DNA of 64,000 nucleotides from Hungatella sp. UBA4396 (GTDB taxonomy: Bacteria > Bacillota > Clostridia > Lachnospirales > Lachnospiraceae). Positions 35,704-44,117 of the stretch are shown here, piece by piece. Every line of letters begins with the position of its first letter. Positions within the stretch are counted from its first letter, which is position 1. The stretch covers positions 65,223 through 129,222 of the forward strand of contig DGRE01000045.1 in assembly GCA_002389905.1 (NCBI GenBank), read 5' to 3'. The notes below the pieces were generated by a model. It saw nothing but the letters and a program-made list of their open reading frames with translations, did not search any database and was not told the origin of the DNA. The translations under genes were made by a program, and so were the position numbers.

Positions 35704-36353
35704 AAAATACAGACCGGCTGTACTGGCTGGGCAGATATTCGGAGAGAGTCTATACAACCTTAAAGCTATACGGTCAGAGGTTTGACAGCATGCTGGAGGA
35801 AGGAGAAGGAGGATATGACGAGTTTTGCCGTTCCCTTGCAATTCCCAACATCTATGCTTCGGCAGAGGCGTTCGGGCAGGCGTATCCTTTTGGAAAGGAA
35901 AATCCCGATTCCATTTACAGCAACTTAATGAAGGCCTATGACAATGCCATAGAGCTGAGGGAGGAAATTGGCAGTGAGACGCTGGCATACATACAGATGG
36001 CAGTCTATGAGCTGAACAAGGCGGCGCTCAGCGATGCCCCTATGATTGAGTTCCAGAATATTCTGGATGACATCCTTGCTTTCTGGGGAATTGTAGATGA
36101 CCAGATCGAGGATGAGGAGACCAGAAACATCATAAAAATAGGAAAACGGGTGGAGCGGATTGACTTATACGGCCGCTTAAAAGCGCCAAAGCCGGACATG
36201 GTCAGGGAAGTCCACCGCTTAAACGGCCGCATCAGCCGCACCGGACTTCATTACAATGAGGAAGTGCCCGGAAAACTGGACCGCTTAATTGAGGCGCAGG
36301 AGCTGGACTATCCTGAGATAGTCCGGATAATTGAAGGAATACTGGAGGTCTAA
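35685..36353 (+). CDS. Alpha-E domain protein, short form
   Basis: A 222-residue, all-helical protein starting MGAKSIENTDRLYWLGRYSERVYTTLKL, the alpha-E signature. It lacks about a quarter to a third of the length recalled for stand-alone family members (about 300 residues). The gene overlaps the ATP-grasp gene, and its stop lies about 5 nt before the next start. Alpha-E proteins have no known catalytic role and are thought to assist the permuted ATP-grasp enzyme. Confidence 0.85.
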   Translation: MGAKSIENTDRLYWLGRYSERVYTTLKLYGQRFDSMLEEGEGGYDEFCRSLAIPNIYASAEAFGQAYPFGKENPDSIYSNLMKAYDNAIELREEIGSETLAYIQMAVYELNKAALSDAPMIEFQNILDDILAFWGIVDDQIEDEETRNIIKIGKRVERIDLYGRLKAPKPDMVREVHRLNGRISRTGLHYNEEVPGKLDRLIEAQELDYPEIVRIIEGILEV

Positions 36354-36357
36354 TACT

Positions 36358-37155
36358 TTGAAGATGCTGAATTACCGGTATTATCTGAAAATCGAATTCG
36401 ATAGTCCGGTGACAAACCACAGCTTTACAGTCCGCTGTACTCCTGCCGCAGACGGAAGACAGGAAATCATAAGGCAGGATACCCGCATCCTGCCCAGGGA
36501 ATTCTTATCCATGAACGGGGATTCCTTTGGAAACACCTATTTTTTCGGAAGGGCCAGGGAGCCTCATACCTTATTTGAGGTGGTGGCAGAGGGAACGGTT
36601 AAAACCGGAATTGAGGACAGTGTGGAAGCGGAGCCGTCTTACCGGCTGGGCATGTATGCCGGACAGACCCGGTATACAGCTCCCGGAGAGAAGCTGACAG
36701 AGTTTTTTTCCGGCTTAAAGCTTCCTCAAAAGGAAGGAAACCTGGAAAAAAGCCTCTGCATTATGAGCGCCTTGAGAGAGGCATATGTTTACGTTCCGGG
36801 AAAGACCGGCATATCCACCACAGCAGAAAAAGCCTGGGAAATCGGCTGCGGGGTATGCCAGGATTATTCCCACATCATGATTTCCCTATGCCGCATGGCC
36901 GGGATACAGGCCCGCTATGCGGCTGGAATGCTGATCGGGGAGGGACTGAGCCACGCCTGGGTGGAAGTGGCACAGGAAGGCCGCTGGTACGGGCTGGATC
37001 CCACCAACGGGGTCAGAGTATTGGAGAATCATATTAAAATATCACATGGCAGGGACTATGGAGACTGTCTGCTGAACCAGGGTGTATTTACCGGGACCGC
37101 AAATCAGCAGCAAACCGTGTCCGTGACCGTAGAGGAAGCAGGTGAAGGGACATGA
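36358..37155 (+). CDS. Transglutaminase-like cysteine protease-fold protein
   Basis: A 265-residue protein. The N-terminal beta domain begins YRYYLKIEFDSPV and the papain-like core carries GCGVCQDYSHIMI (Cys nucleophile), LSHAWVEV (His) and GLDPTNG (Asp), so the triad is complete. Such proteins partner the ATP-grasp/alpha-E pair and may hydrolyse or transfer the amide formed. I favour TTG at 36358 because GGAGG is 9 nt upstream; ATG at 36364 is the alternative. The stop overlaps the first M14 gene. Confidence 0.9.
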   Translation: MKMLNYRYYLKIEFDSPVTNHSFTVRCTPAADGRQEIIRQDTRILPREFLSMNGDSFGNTYFFGRAREPHTLFEVVAEGTVKTGIEDSVEAEPSYRLGMYAGQTRYTAPGEKLTEFFSGLKLPQKEGNLEKSLCIMSALREAYVYVPGKTGISTTAEKAWEIGCGVCQDYSHIMISLCRMAGIQARYAAGMLIGEGLSHAWVEVAQEGRWYGLDPTNGVRVLENHIKISHGRDYGDCLLNQGVFTGTANQQQTVSVTVEEAGEGT

Positions 37156-38090
37156 TTATTTCTATAGCCAGTGTGCCGCTGCCTGTGGATGAGACACTGG
37201 AAATAAAGAAAAGCCGTTTCTGTCCCCCTGATGGGGGAAACGGAAAGAGAATCAGTATTGTGACGGGAATCCATGGAGATGAACTGGAGGGACAGCTTGT
37301 CTGTTTTCAGATGGCAAAAAAGATCAGGGAAAACCCGGAACACCTTCTTGGAACAGTGGATTTGTATCCGGCCCTCAATCCCATGGGGCTTGATTCCATT
37401 ACCAGAGGGATTCCGGGTTTTGATCTGGATATGAACCGGATTTTCCCCGGAACCAGGGATGGTTCCTTTACCGAGTATATAGCCATGCAGATTGTGGAGG
37501 ATCTGGTAGGGTCTGATCTGTGCCTGGATATCCACGCCAGCAATATTTATCTGACCGAGCTGCCCCAGATACGGATTAATGAGCTTCACAAGGACAAGCT
37601 GGTTCCCCTGGCTATGGAGTCCAATGTGGATTTTGTATGGGTTCATGGAGCTAATACGGTTTTGGAATCCACCCTTGCCCACAGCATGAACAGCCTGGGG
37701 GTTCCTACCCTGGTGGCTGAGATGGGAGTGGGAATGCGCCTGACTCCGTCCTATGCTTCTCAGTTGACAGAAGGGATTTTCCATTTGATGCAGAAGCTTC
37801 ATATCTGGAGGGGAGAGAAGATTTCCGTAAAAAAGCCTGTTTTTTCAGAGGGGCCGGAGGAAGTATGCTATATCAATGCGCCTGTATCCGGCATTTTCCT
37901 AAAGAAACAGGACCATGGAAGTAAAGTTTATCTCGGTGATGAGGTGGGATCTATTCTCAATCCTTTTACCGGGGAGGTAATGGAACAGATAACCGCTCCC
38001 TGCACCGGACTGCTGTTTACTATCCGGGAGTATCCGGTGGTGGATGAGGGCTCCCTCATTGCCAGAATCTTAAAACAGGAGGACGGCTGA
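37152..38090 (+). CDS. AstE/AspA-like M14 zinc hydrolase, intact site
   Basis: A 312-residue member of the succinylglutamate desuccinylase/aspartoacylase group. Zinc ligands are visible in GIHGDELEG (His and Glu) and LDIHASN (His), the substrate Arg region in DLDMNRIFPG, and the catalytic Glu in AEMGVG. A C-terminal beta domain (about 225-312) resembles a lipoyl/biotinyl-like tail. These enzymes cleave an acyl or amino-acid amide. Its genes overlap those on both sides, placing amide hydrolysis in the same pathway as the ATP-grasp ligase. Confidence 0.85.
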   Translation: MIISIASVPLPVDETLEIKKSRFCPPDGGNGKRISIVTGIHGDELEGQLVCFQMAKKIRENPEHLLGTVDLYPALNPMGLDSITRGIPGFDLDMNRIFPGTRDGSFTEYIAMQIVEDLVGSDLCLDIHASNIYLTELPQIRINELHKDKLVPLAMESNVDFVWVHGANTVLESTLAHSMNSLGVPTLVAEMGVGMRLTPSYASQLTEGIFHLMQKLHIWRGEKISVKKPVFSEGPEEVCYINAPVSGIFLKKQDHGSKVYLGDEVGSILNPFTGEVMEQITAPCTGLLFTIREYPVVDEGSLIARILKQEDG

Positions 38091-39016
38091 TGGAAAAAGA
38101 AATTATTTTCACAATTCCGTCCCTTTACCGGGATGATTTCCGTATCCGGGGATACCGGTTTGGAAGCGGGAAAAAGGCATTGTGCATTGTAGGCAGCATG
38201 AGGGGAAATGAATACCAGCAGATTTATACCTGTTCCCAGCTGATTAAGCGTTTAAAGGAGCTGGAGGCAGAAAACAGGCTTGTAAAAGACAAGGAAATCC
38301 TGGTGATCCCTTCTTTAAATCCCTGCTCCATGAATATCGAAAAGAGGTTCTGGCCCACGGACAATACGGATATTAACCGCATGTTTCCGGGTTACGGGCT
38401 GGGGGAGACTACCCAGAGGATTGCAGCCGGTGTGTTTAAAACCATATCAGCCTATGAAAATGGAATACAGTTTTCTTCTTTCTATATGCCGGGACGTTTC
38501 TGCCCCCATGTGAGGGTCATGAAGACGGGCTATGAAAATGTGGAAAAGGCCCGTCAGTTTGGCCTGCCCTACATTGTCGTGAAAATACCCAAACCCTATG
38601 ATACGGCCACTCTTAACTACAACTGGCAGATATGGGAAACCGATGCCTTTAGTTTGTACGGCACTGCTACGGACAGAATTGAAGAAGACAGCGCTGCCGA
38701 GCTGGTGGAAAGTGTCCTGCGCTTTATGACTGCCAATGGAATGATTGAGGCTGAACCGGGAGAGTGTCCGGAATCCAGGGTATTTTCAGACAGGGAACTT
38801 CTTTCCATAAGGCCAAAAACATCTGGCATCTACAGAAGCCTGGTGCAGGCCCGGGACCAGGTTCATAAGGGACAGCTTCTTGCAGTGATTTTAGATGCAT
38901 GTGAGGGAAATGTATTGGAAGAGTTGAAGGCACCTGAAGACGGTGTCGTCTTTTTTGATCATGACAAGCCTATGGTCTATGGGGCTACGGCAGTGATTAA
39001 GCTGTTGCTTTCGTAG
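38090..39016 (+). CDS. Degenerate M14 paralog, likely non-catalytic
   Basis: A 308-residue paralog of the preceding protein with the same architecture, including the C-terminal beta domain. The first zinc motif reads GSMRGNEYQQ, with Arg where His should be, although the Glu remains. The region matching DIHASN reads SSFYMPG, so the second His is also lost. NTDINRMFPG is kept. It therefore probably does not bind zinc in the standard way and may act as a regulatory or substrate-binding subunit. The start codon overlaps the previous stop. Confidence 0.75.
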   Translation: MEKEIIFTIPSLYRDDFRIRGYRFGSGKKALCIVGSMRGNEYQQIYTCSQLIKRLKELEAENRLVKDKEILVIPSLNPCSMNIEKRFWPTDNTDINRMFPGYGLGETTQRIAAGVFKTISAYENGIQFSSFYMPGRFCPHVRVMKTGYENVEKARQFGLPYIVVKIPKPYDTATLNYNWQIWETDAFSLYGTATDRIEEDSAAELVESVLRFMTANGMIEAEPGECPESRVFSDRELLSIRPKTSGIYRSLVQARDQVHKGQLLAVILDACEGNVLEELKAPEDGVVFFDHDKPMVYGATAVIKLLLS

Positions 39017-39037
39017 ATATATAGATTTGAATAAAAT

Positions 39038-39070
39038 AAAGGCGCTCTGCGAGATTGCAGAGCGCCTTTA
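39038..39070. terminator. Bidirectional terminator closing the ATP-grasp cassette
   Basis: A perfect 13-bp stem (AAAGGCGCTCTGC/GCAGAGCGCCTTT) with a GAGATT loop. The T run is stronger on the minus strand, so it may also end the coiled-coil gene transcript. Confidence 0.85.
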
Positions 39071-39099
39071 TTGGGCTTGTATGTAGCTTAGAGAATTTA

Positions 39100-39591
39100 T
39101 TATGCAGTCTTTTTCTTTAATTCTTCAATATCTTTTTGAAGAGTTTCAATCATTTTTAGCAGCAAGGTAGTATTATCGTTTTCAAGTTTTGCAATCTTAT
39201 AATACTGCTGTAATTCATCTATATTTTTTTGTACTTGTGCTATCTGTTTTTCAAAATATGACTGAATATACCCCAATTCATCCAACAACAATTTTTCTGA
39301 TGCCTTGACTTGTCCTCTTATTTCGATAATTTCGCTTTTTACGTTGGCAATTTCTCCTTTCATTTCAGAAATTTCGCCTTTTACGTTGGCAATTTCTCCT
39401 TTCATTTCAGAGATTTCGCCTTTTACGTCGGCAATTTCTCCTTTCATTTCAGAGATTTCTCCTTTCATCTCAGAGATTTCCCCTTTTATTTCCCCGATTT
39501 CCCCCTTTATTTCCCTGAATTGTTGGTCTGTTTTTTCCGTGCTGACATTAATCAGTGTTGCAATTGCTTGTAAATCTTTCTCATCTAACAT
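39100..39591 (-). CDS. Heptad-repeat coiled-coil protein
   Basis: A 163-residue soluble protein. Residues about 25-90 are a run of 7-residue units of the form GEISEMK/GEIANVK, repeating as 14-residue pairs, which predicts a long parallel coiled coil. A second helical region follows (LLLDELGYIQSYFEKQIAQVQ to the Lys-rich end). The start has GGAGGACC upstream on its strand. No family is recognised. The repeats are also near-identical in DNA, so recent expansion is likely. Confidence 0.8.
   Translation of the reverse strand: MLDEKDLQAIATLINVSTEKTDQQFREIKGEIGEIKGEISEMKGEISEMKGEIADVKGEISEMKGEIANVKGEISEMKGEIANVKSEIIEIRGQVKASEKLLLDELGYIQSYFEKQIAQVQKNIDELQQYYKIAKLENDNTTLLLKMIETLQKDIEELKKKTA
39330..39520. 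repeat. 42-bp/21-bp tandem coding repeat
   Basis: ACGTTGGCAATTTCTCC recurs at 39341 and 39383, and with one change at 39425, a 42-bp period made of two 21-bp units; further 21-bp units follow. It encodes the heptads of the coiled-coil protein, and unit number may vary between strains. Confidence 0.85.
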
Positions 39592-39748
39592 ACTATGGTC
39601 CTCCTCTTTACTAAAAAGTTACTGGCTGTTTCTCTCCCATGGTAATTAGAATCATCCTCTTAAAGTAATCATAGTACAGAAAAGTTATAAATGCAATAAA
39701 AATACTGAAAAGCAATAGAAGCTTAATTTTATTTTCATAATTTTCCTC

Positions 39749-39777
39749 TTGCAGGAAAAAACAGAAAATGATATACT
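39749..39777 (+). promoter_or_regulatory. Promoter of the MarR-exporter operon
   Basis: Extended -10 TGATATACT with a weak TTGCAG -35, 17 bp apart. The MarR start codon lies 55 bp downstream of the -10. Confidence 0.55.
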
Positions 39778-39785
39778 TCGATATA

Positions 39786-39814
39786 GTTAATTAGCTAACA
39801 GTTAGCAGACTAAC
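39786..39814 (+). promoter_or_regulatory. Tandem palindromic MarR-like operators
   Basis: GTTAATTAGCTAAC and GTTAGCAGACTAAC lie one base apart, both of the form GTTA-N6-TAAC, directly after the -10. Their position in the initially transcribed region fits autorepression by the MarR protein encoded next. Confidence 0.65.
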
Positions 39815-39831
39815 AGAAAGAGGTAGTTTGA

Positions 39832-40329
39832 ATGAGACCAATGTGTTCATGGGAAAGGGGAAAATTTAAAAAGGATATCCCCCTTCAGCATACTGTCATG
39901 ATGTGGTACATGCGGATTATGAAGCTGCACCGCTCCATTCTCGATGAACGTCTGAGAGAAACAGGGGTGTACCGCAGCCAGCATCAGATTCTCATGATGC
40001 TGTCGGATCATTCCAATGTTTCCCAGAAAGAGATTGCAAAGCGCTTGTACGTTTCCACAGCAACCATAGCGGTATCTGTAAAAAAGCTGGAAAAGGGAGG
40101 CTATATCACCCGGGTCATGGATCAGGAGGATAACCGGATGAATCAGCTCTGCCTGACGGAAAAAGGGAAGAATATGGTGGGGAACAGCCGGGAATTTTTT
40201 CATAATGTGGAAAAACAGATGTTTCAGGGATTTTCCAGTGAGGAATTGGAAATCATGAAAGAGTATCTGGATCGTATTTATGAAAACCTGTCCCAAATCC
40301 AAGAGGAAAAGACAGAAAGAGAGGACTAA
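39832..40329 (+). CDS. MarR-family regulator
   Basis: A 165-residue winged-helix regulator: VSQKEIAKRLYVSTATIAVSVKKLEKGGYI is the recognition region and VMDQEDNRMNQLCLTEKG the wing. It is 4 bp from the start of the ABC exporter pair, so it probably represses its own exporter operon until a drug or metabolite binds. AGAGG precedes the ATG. Confidence 0.9.
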   Translation: MRPMCSWERGKFKKDIPLQHTVMMWYMRIMKLHRSILDERLRETGVYRSQHQILMMLSDHSNVSQKEIAKRLYVSTATIAVSVKKLEKGGYITRVMDQEDNRMNQLCLTEKGKNMVGNSREFFHNVEKQMFQGFSSEELEIMKEYLDRIYENLSQIQEEKTERED

Positions 40330-40333
40330 CTAG

Positions 40334-42073
40334 TTGAAACGATATTGGGAATATATAAGGCCCTATTTAGGGGCATTTATTCTGGCACCCCTTTTGATGC
40401 TGACCGAGGTGCTGGGAGAGATCATGCTTCCCAAACTGACCTCCATGATCATCAACAACGGAGTGGCAGTCAGGGACATGAGCTATATTTTGAACATGGG
40501 AGGGAGGATGCTGATCATTGCCGCAGTCATGGCAGCAGGAGGAATCGGAGGTTCTTATTTTTCCTCTAAGGCTTCCATCTGCTTCAGCACTGATTTAAGA
40601 AAAGCTGTATTTCACAAGGTTCAGCAATTTTCCTTTCAGAACATTGACGATTTCAGCACCGGATCACTGGTCACCAGACTGACCAATGATATCCAGCAGA
40701 TTCAGAACGTGCTGATGATGAGCCTGCGTCTGCTGTTTCGGGCTCCCGGAATGATGGTGGGAGGCCTGGTGATGGCATATCTGATCAACGGGCAGCTTGT
40801 GCTGATTCTGGTGGCAGTAATTCCCCTTATGACATTGGCTATATTTTTGATTTTAAGAACAGCATTTCCCCGTTTTGAAGCCATGCAGAAGAAAATTGAC
40901 CGCCTGAATTCCGGCGTACAGGAGGCTTTGACCAATGTGCGGGTCATTAAGTCCTTTGTCCGGGAGGATTATGAGATGGAAAAATTTCAGGCTACCAACC
41001 AGGATTTAAAGAAAGGAAGCCTTGATGCCATGAAGGTGGTAATTGCCACCATGCCTGTCATGATGCTGGCCATGAACCTGACCACCCTGGCTGTGGTCTG
41101 GTATGGAGGAAATTTAATTATCGCCGGAAGTATGCCGGTAGGTGATCTGACGGCCTTTATCACCTATATTGTCCAGATTCTCATATCCTTAATGATGCTG
41201 GCCATGGTATTTATACAGTCTTCCAGGGCAATGGCTTCTTTAAAGAGGGTGAGAGAGGTCCTGGATGCGGAAATCGACTTAACCGATGATGAGTCTGCCC
41301 AGAAGTCCGCCCAGGTTACAAGAGGAAAAGTGGAATTTAAGGATGTCTGTTTTCAGTATGCAAAGGGGACGGAGGAAATGGTTTTAGACCGCATCAGCTT
41401 TACCGCAGAACCGGGAGAAACCATTGGCATCATTGGCCCGACAGGAAGTGGAAAAACCTCACTGGTTCAGATGATCCCCCGCCTTTACGATGCGGCTGAA
41501 GGCCAGGTGCTGGTGGATGGCATTGACGTAAGAGATTATTCCCTTAAAAACCTGCGTCAGGGAGTGGGAATGGTTCTTCAGAAAAATGTACTTTTTTCCG
41601 GAACCATTGAAGAAAATCTTCGCTGGGGAGATGAAGATGCCTCTATGGAGGAGATTGTCCTCATGGCGGAAAATGCCCAGGCAGACGGATTTATTTCGAA
41701 TTTCAAAGACGGTTACAATACGGATTTAGGTCATGGAGGTTCTAATGTATCCGGCGGCCAGAAGCAGAGGCTCTGTATTGCAAGAACCCTGTTAAAGAAG
41801 CCAAAAATACTGATTTTAGATGACAGCACGTCAGCCGTTGATACGGCTACGGAGGCGAAAATCCGCCAGTGTTTTGAGGCATCCTTAAAAGACACCACTA
41901 AATTTATCATTGCCCAGAGAATCGGGTCTGTGGAACATGCGGATAAGATTCTGGTCCTGGAGGATGGGCGGATTGTGGGCATGGGATGTCATGAGGAGCT
42001 GATGAATTCCTGCGCACCCTACCAGGAAATTTATTATTCCCAGAGAGACAGCGAGAAGGAGGCGAGCGCCTGA
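40334..42073 (+). CDS. ABC exporter half-transporter, degenerate ATP site
   Basis: A 579-residue protein: six-helix export domain (about 1-310) and one ATPase domain with GPTGSGKTS and VSGGQKQRL. Walker B reads ILDDSTSAVD, Asp replacing the catalytic Glu, and the switch His is Gln (IIAQRIGS). This is the non-catalytic half of a heterodimeric exporter of the BmrC/LmrC or TM287 type. TTG start, with AGAGGA about 10 nt upstream. It abuts the partner gene with a 1-nt overlap. Confidence 0.9.
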   Translation: MKRYWEYIRPYLGAFILAPLLMLTEVLGEIMLPKLTSMIINNGVAVRDMSYILNMGGRMLIIAAVMAAGGIGGSYFSSKASICFSTDLRKAVFHKVQQFSFQNIDDFSTGSLVTRLTNDIQQIQNVLMMSLRLLFRAPGMMVGGLVMAYLINGQLVLILVAVIPLMTLAIFLILRTAFPRFEAMQKKIDRLNSGVQEALTNVRVIKSFVREDYEMEKFQATNQDLKKGSLDAMKVVIATMPVMMLAMNLTTLAVVWYGGNLIIAGSMPVGDLTAFITYIVQILISLMMLAMVFIQSSRAMASLKRVREVLDAEIDLTDDESAQKSAQVTRGKVEFKDVCFQYAKGTEEMVLDRISFTAEPGETIGIIGPTGSGKTSLVQMIPRLYDAAEGQVLVDGIDVRDYSLKNLRQGVGMVLQKNVLFSGTIEENLRWGDEDASMEEIVLMAENAQADGFISNFKDGYNTDLGHGGSNVSGGQKQRLCIARTLLKKPKILILDDSTSAVDTATEAKIRQCFEASLKDTTKFIIAQRIGSVEHADKILVLEDGRIVGMGCHEELMNSCAPYQEIYYSQRDSEKEASA

Positions 42074-43941
42074 TGGATGACCAGAAGAAAATTGAAAGCT
42101 TAAAAAGGCGCTACGGAAGAACGGTGATGCCGGGAAAACAGCCCGGTATGGGCGGAAGAAAAAGCGGAGTGCCGGCCAAGGCTGCCCTTACAAAGAATTC
42201 CAGAATCACCATACGCCGTCTGATGTCCTATTTAAATGAATACAAGTTTTTCATGGTGGCTGCATTGGCCTGTGTCATTGTCAGTACGCTGGCAAATCTG
42301 GCAGGTTCCTATATGCTGCGGCCTATTATCAACCGTTATATTGTTCCTATTGGCGGCGGAAAAGGCAGTGCAGCAGGTCTTGCGGGAGGTCTTGCACTCA
42401 TGGCAGCTGTGTATCTGGTGGCAGTGGCAGGAAACTATGTCCAGACAAGAGTCATGCTGACGGTTGCCCAGAATTCCCTGCAGAAAATACGAAATGAATT
42501 ATTCAGTAAGGTGCAAAGGCTGCCTGTAAGGTTTTATGACAGCAACAATACCGGAGACTTGATGAGCCGGTTCAGCAATGATGTGGATGTGATCGGACAA
42601 ATGTTAAGCAGCACTCTGGTCCAGCTCTTTACCGGAGCTCTCAGTATTGTTGGAACCCTGGTGCTGATGATTTATACCAATATCTGGCTGACCTTAGTGA
42701 CCTTGGTCATGGTTCCGCTTATGATAAAAGCCGGAGGCTTTATCGCATCAAAAAGCCAGAGATATTTTTCTGCCCAGCAGAGCTCCTTGGGAGCGGTCAA
42801 CGGATATATTGAAGAAACCATCAGCGGACAGAAGGTGGTAAAGGTCTTCTGCCATGAAGAAATGGCGGAAGAGGAATTTGAAATTCTCAATGAGGATTTG
42901 AGAAACCAGATGATTCATGCCCAGTTCTTCGGGGGTATCATGATGCCGGTTATGGGCAATTTAAGCCAGTTAAACTATATTTTAACCGCATGCATAGGAG
43001 GTCTTCTCTGTGTGCTGAAGGGTTTTGACGTAGGCGGCTTAACCGTATTTCTGATGTTTTCCCGTCAGTTCAGCCGACCTATCAATGAGATTTCCATGCA
43101 GGTGAGCAATGTTTTCTCTGCTCTTGCAGGAGCAGAACGGGTATTTGCAGTCATGGATGAAGAGCCGGAGCCTGCGGATGAAGCAGATGCTGTGGAACTG
43201 AACCCCATGAGCGGATATGTACACCTCAATCATGTGACCTTTGGATATGATCCGGATAAGGTAATCTTAAAGGACATCAGCCTCTATGCTAAGCCGGGAC
43301 AGAAAATCGCCTTTGTAGGTTCTACAGGAGCTGGAAAAACCACCATTACCAATCTTTTGAACCGTTTCTACGATATCCAGGGAGGGGAAATCACCATTGA
43401 CGACCAGGATATCCGTTCCATCAAGCGGGAAAATCTCCGCCGCAATGTGGCCATGGTGCTGCAGGACACTCATTTATTTACGGGAACTGTAATGGAAAAT
43501 ATACGCTACGGAAGGCTGGAAGCCACTGATGAAGAGGTTATCCAGGCGGCTAAAACAGCATCGGCCTATTCCTTTATTATGAAGCTTCCCAAGGGCTTTG
43601 ACACTGTGCTGGAGGGAGATGGAGCCAATTTAAGCCAGGGCCAGAGGCAGCTTTTAAATATTGCCAGGGCAGCCGTTTCAAAGGCACCTGTCCTGATCCT
43701 TGATGAGGCCACCAGCTCTGTGGACACCAGAACGGAAAAGCATATTGAAAGAGGCATGGACCGTCTTATGGCCAACCGTACCACCTTTGTAATTGCCCAC
43801 CGCCTTTCTACGGTGCGAAATGCCAATGCCATTATGGTGCTGGAAAATGGGGAGATCATTGAACGGGGAGACCATGATGATCTGCTGGATCAAAGGGGCA
43901 GGTATTACCAACTTTATACAGGAGCGGCAGAACTGGATTAA
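42073..43941 (+). CDS. ABC exporter half-transporter, catalytic ATP site
   Basis: A 622-residue partner with an N-terminal extension of about 45 residues, six membrane helices, then GSTGAGKTT, LSQGQRQLLNIA, Walker B LILDEATSSVD (catalytic Glu present) and FVIAHRLS (switch His present). Together with the preceding protein it should form a heterodimeric multidrug or lipid exporter. A strong terminator follows. Confidence 0.92.
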   Translation: MDDQKKIESLKRRYGRTVMPGKQPGMGGRKSGVPAKAALTKNSRITIRRLMSYLNEYKFFMVAALACVIVSTLANLAGSYMLRPIINRYIVPIGGGKGSAAGLAGGLALMAAVYLVAVAGNYVQTRVMLTVAQNSLQKIRNELFSKVQRLPVRFYDSNNTGDLMSRFSNDVDVIGQMLSSTLVQLFTGALSIVGTLVLMIYTNIWLTLVTLVMVPLMIKAGGFIASKSQRYFSAQQSSLGAVNGYIEETISGQKVVKVFCHEEMAEEEFEILNEDLRNQMIHAQFFGGIMMPVMGNLSQLNYILTACIGGLLCVLKGFDVGGLTVFLMFSRQFSRPINEISMQVSNVFSALAGAERVFAVMDEEPEPADEADAVELNPMSGYVHLNHVTFGYDPDKVILKDISLYAKPGQKIAFVGSTGAGKTTITNLLNRFYDIQGGEITIDDQDIRSIKRENLRRNVAMVLQDTHLFTGTVMENIRYGRLEATDEEVIQAAKTASAYSFIMKLPKGFDTVLEGDGANLSQGQRQLLNIARAAVSKAPVLILDEATSSVDTRTEKHIERGMDRLMANRTTFVIAHRLSTVRNANAIMVLENGEIIERGDHDDLLDQRGRYYQLYTGAAELD

Positions 43942-43960
43942 GCAGCTCTTTGGCCTGTAA

Positions 43961-43999
43961 ACCTGCCATCATCTAAAATCAGATGATGGCAGGTTTTTT
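43961..43999 (+). terminator. Terminator of the MarR-exporter operon
   Basis: ACCTGCCATCATCT pairs with AGATGATGGCAGGT around an AAAATC loop and ends in six T. Confidence 0.95.
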
Positions 44000-44021
44000 G
44001 TATACAATATTTAATTTTTCA

Positions 44022-44050
44022 TTGTTTCTGGTTATATATTATGGTATACT
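44022..44050 (+). promoter_or_regulatory. Promoter of the rnf operon
   Basis: TTGTTT and TATACT are spaced 17 bp, with TG before the -10 (TGGTATACT). It lies 67 bp upstream of rnfC. Confidence 0.65.
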
Positions 44051-44117
44051 GTTCAAGGTAGCAAAATTATAAATTTTGCAGAGGAACAAAGAATTGTAGA
44101 GAAAGAGGGTTAGTTAA

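Noticed and set aside
39330..39520. CRISPR-like regular repeats
   Set aside because: There are no unique spacers; the repeats are coding heptads in one frame.
39305..39649. Plus-strand frames opposite the coiled-coil gene
   Set aside because: They are by-products of the repetitive minus-strand coding sequence.
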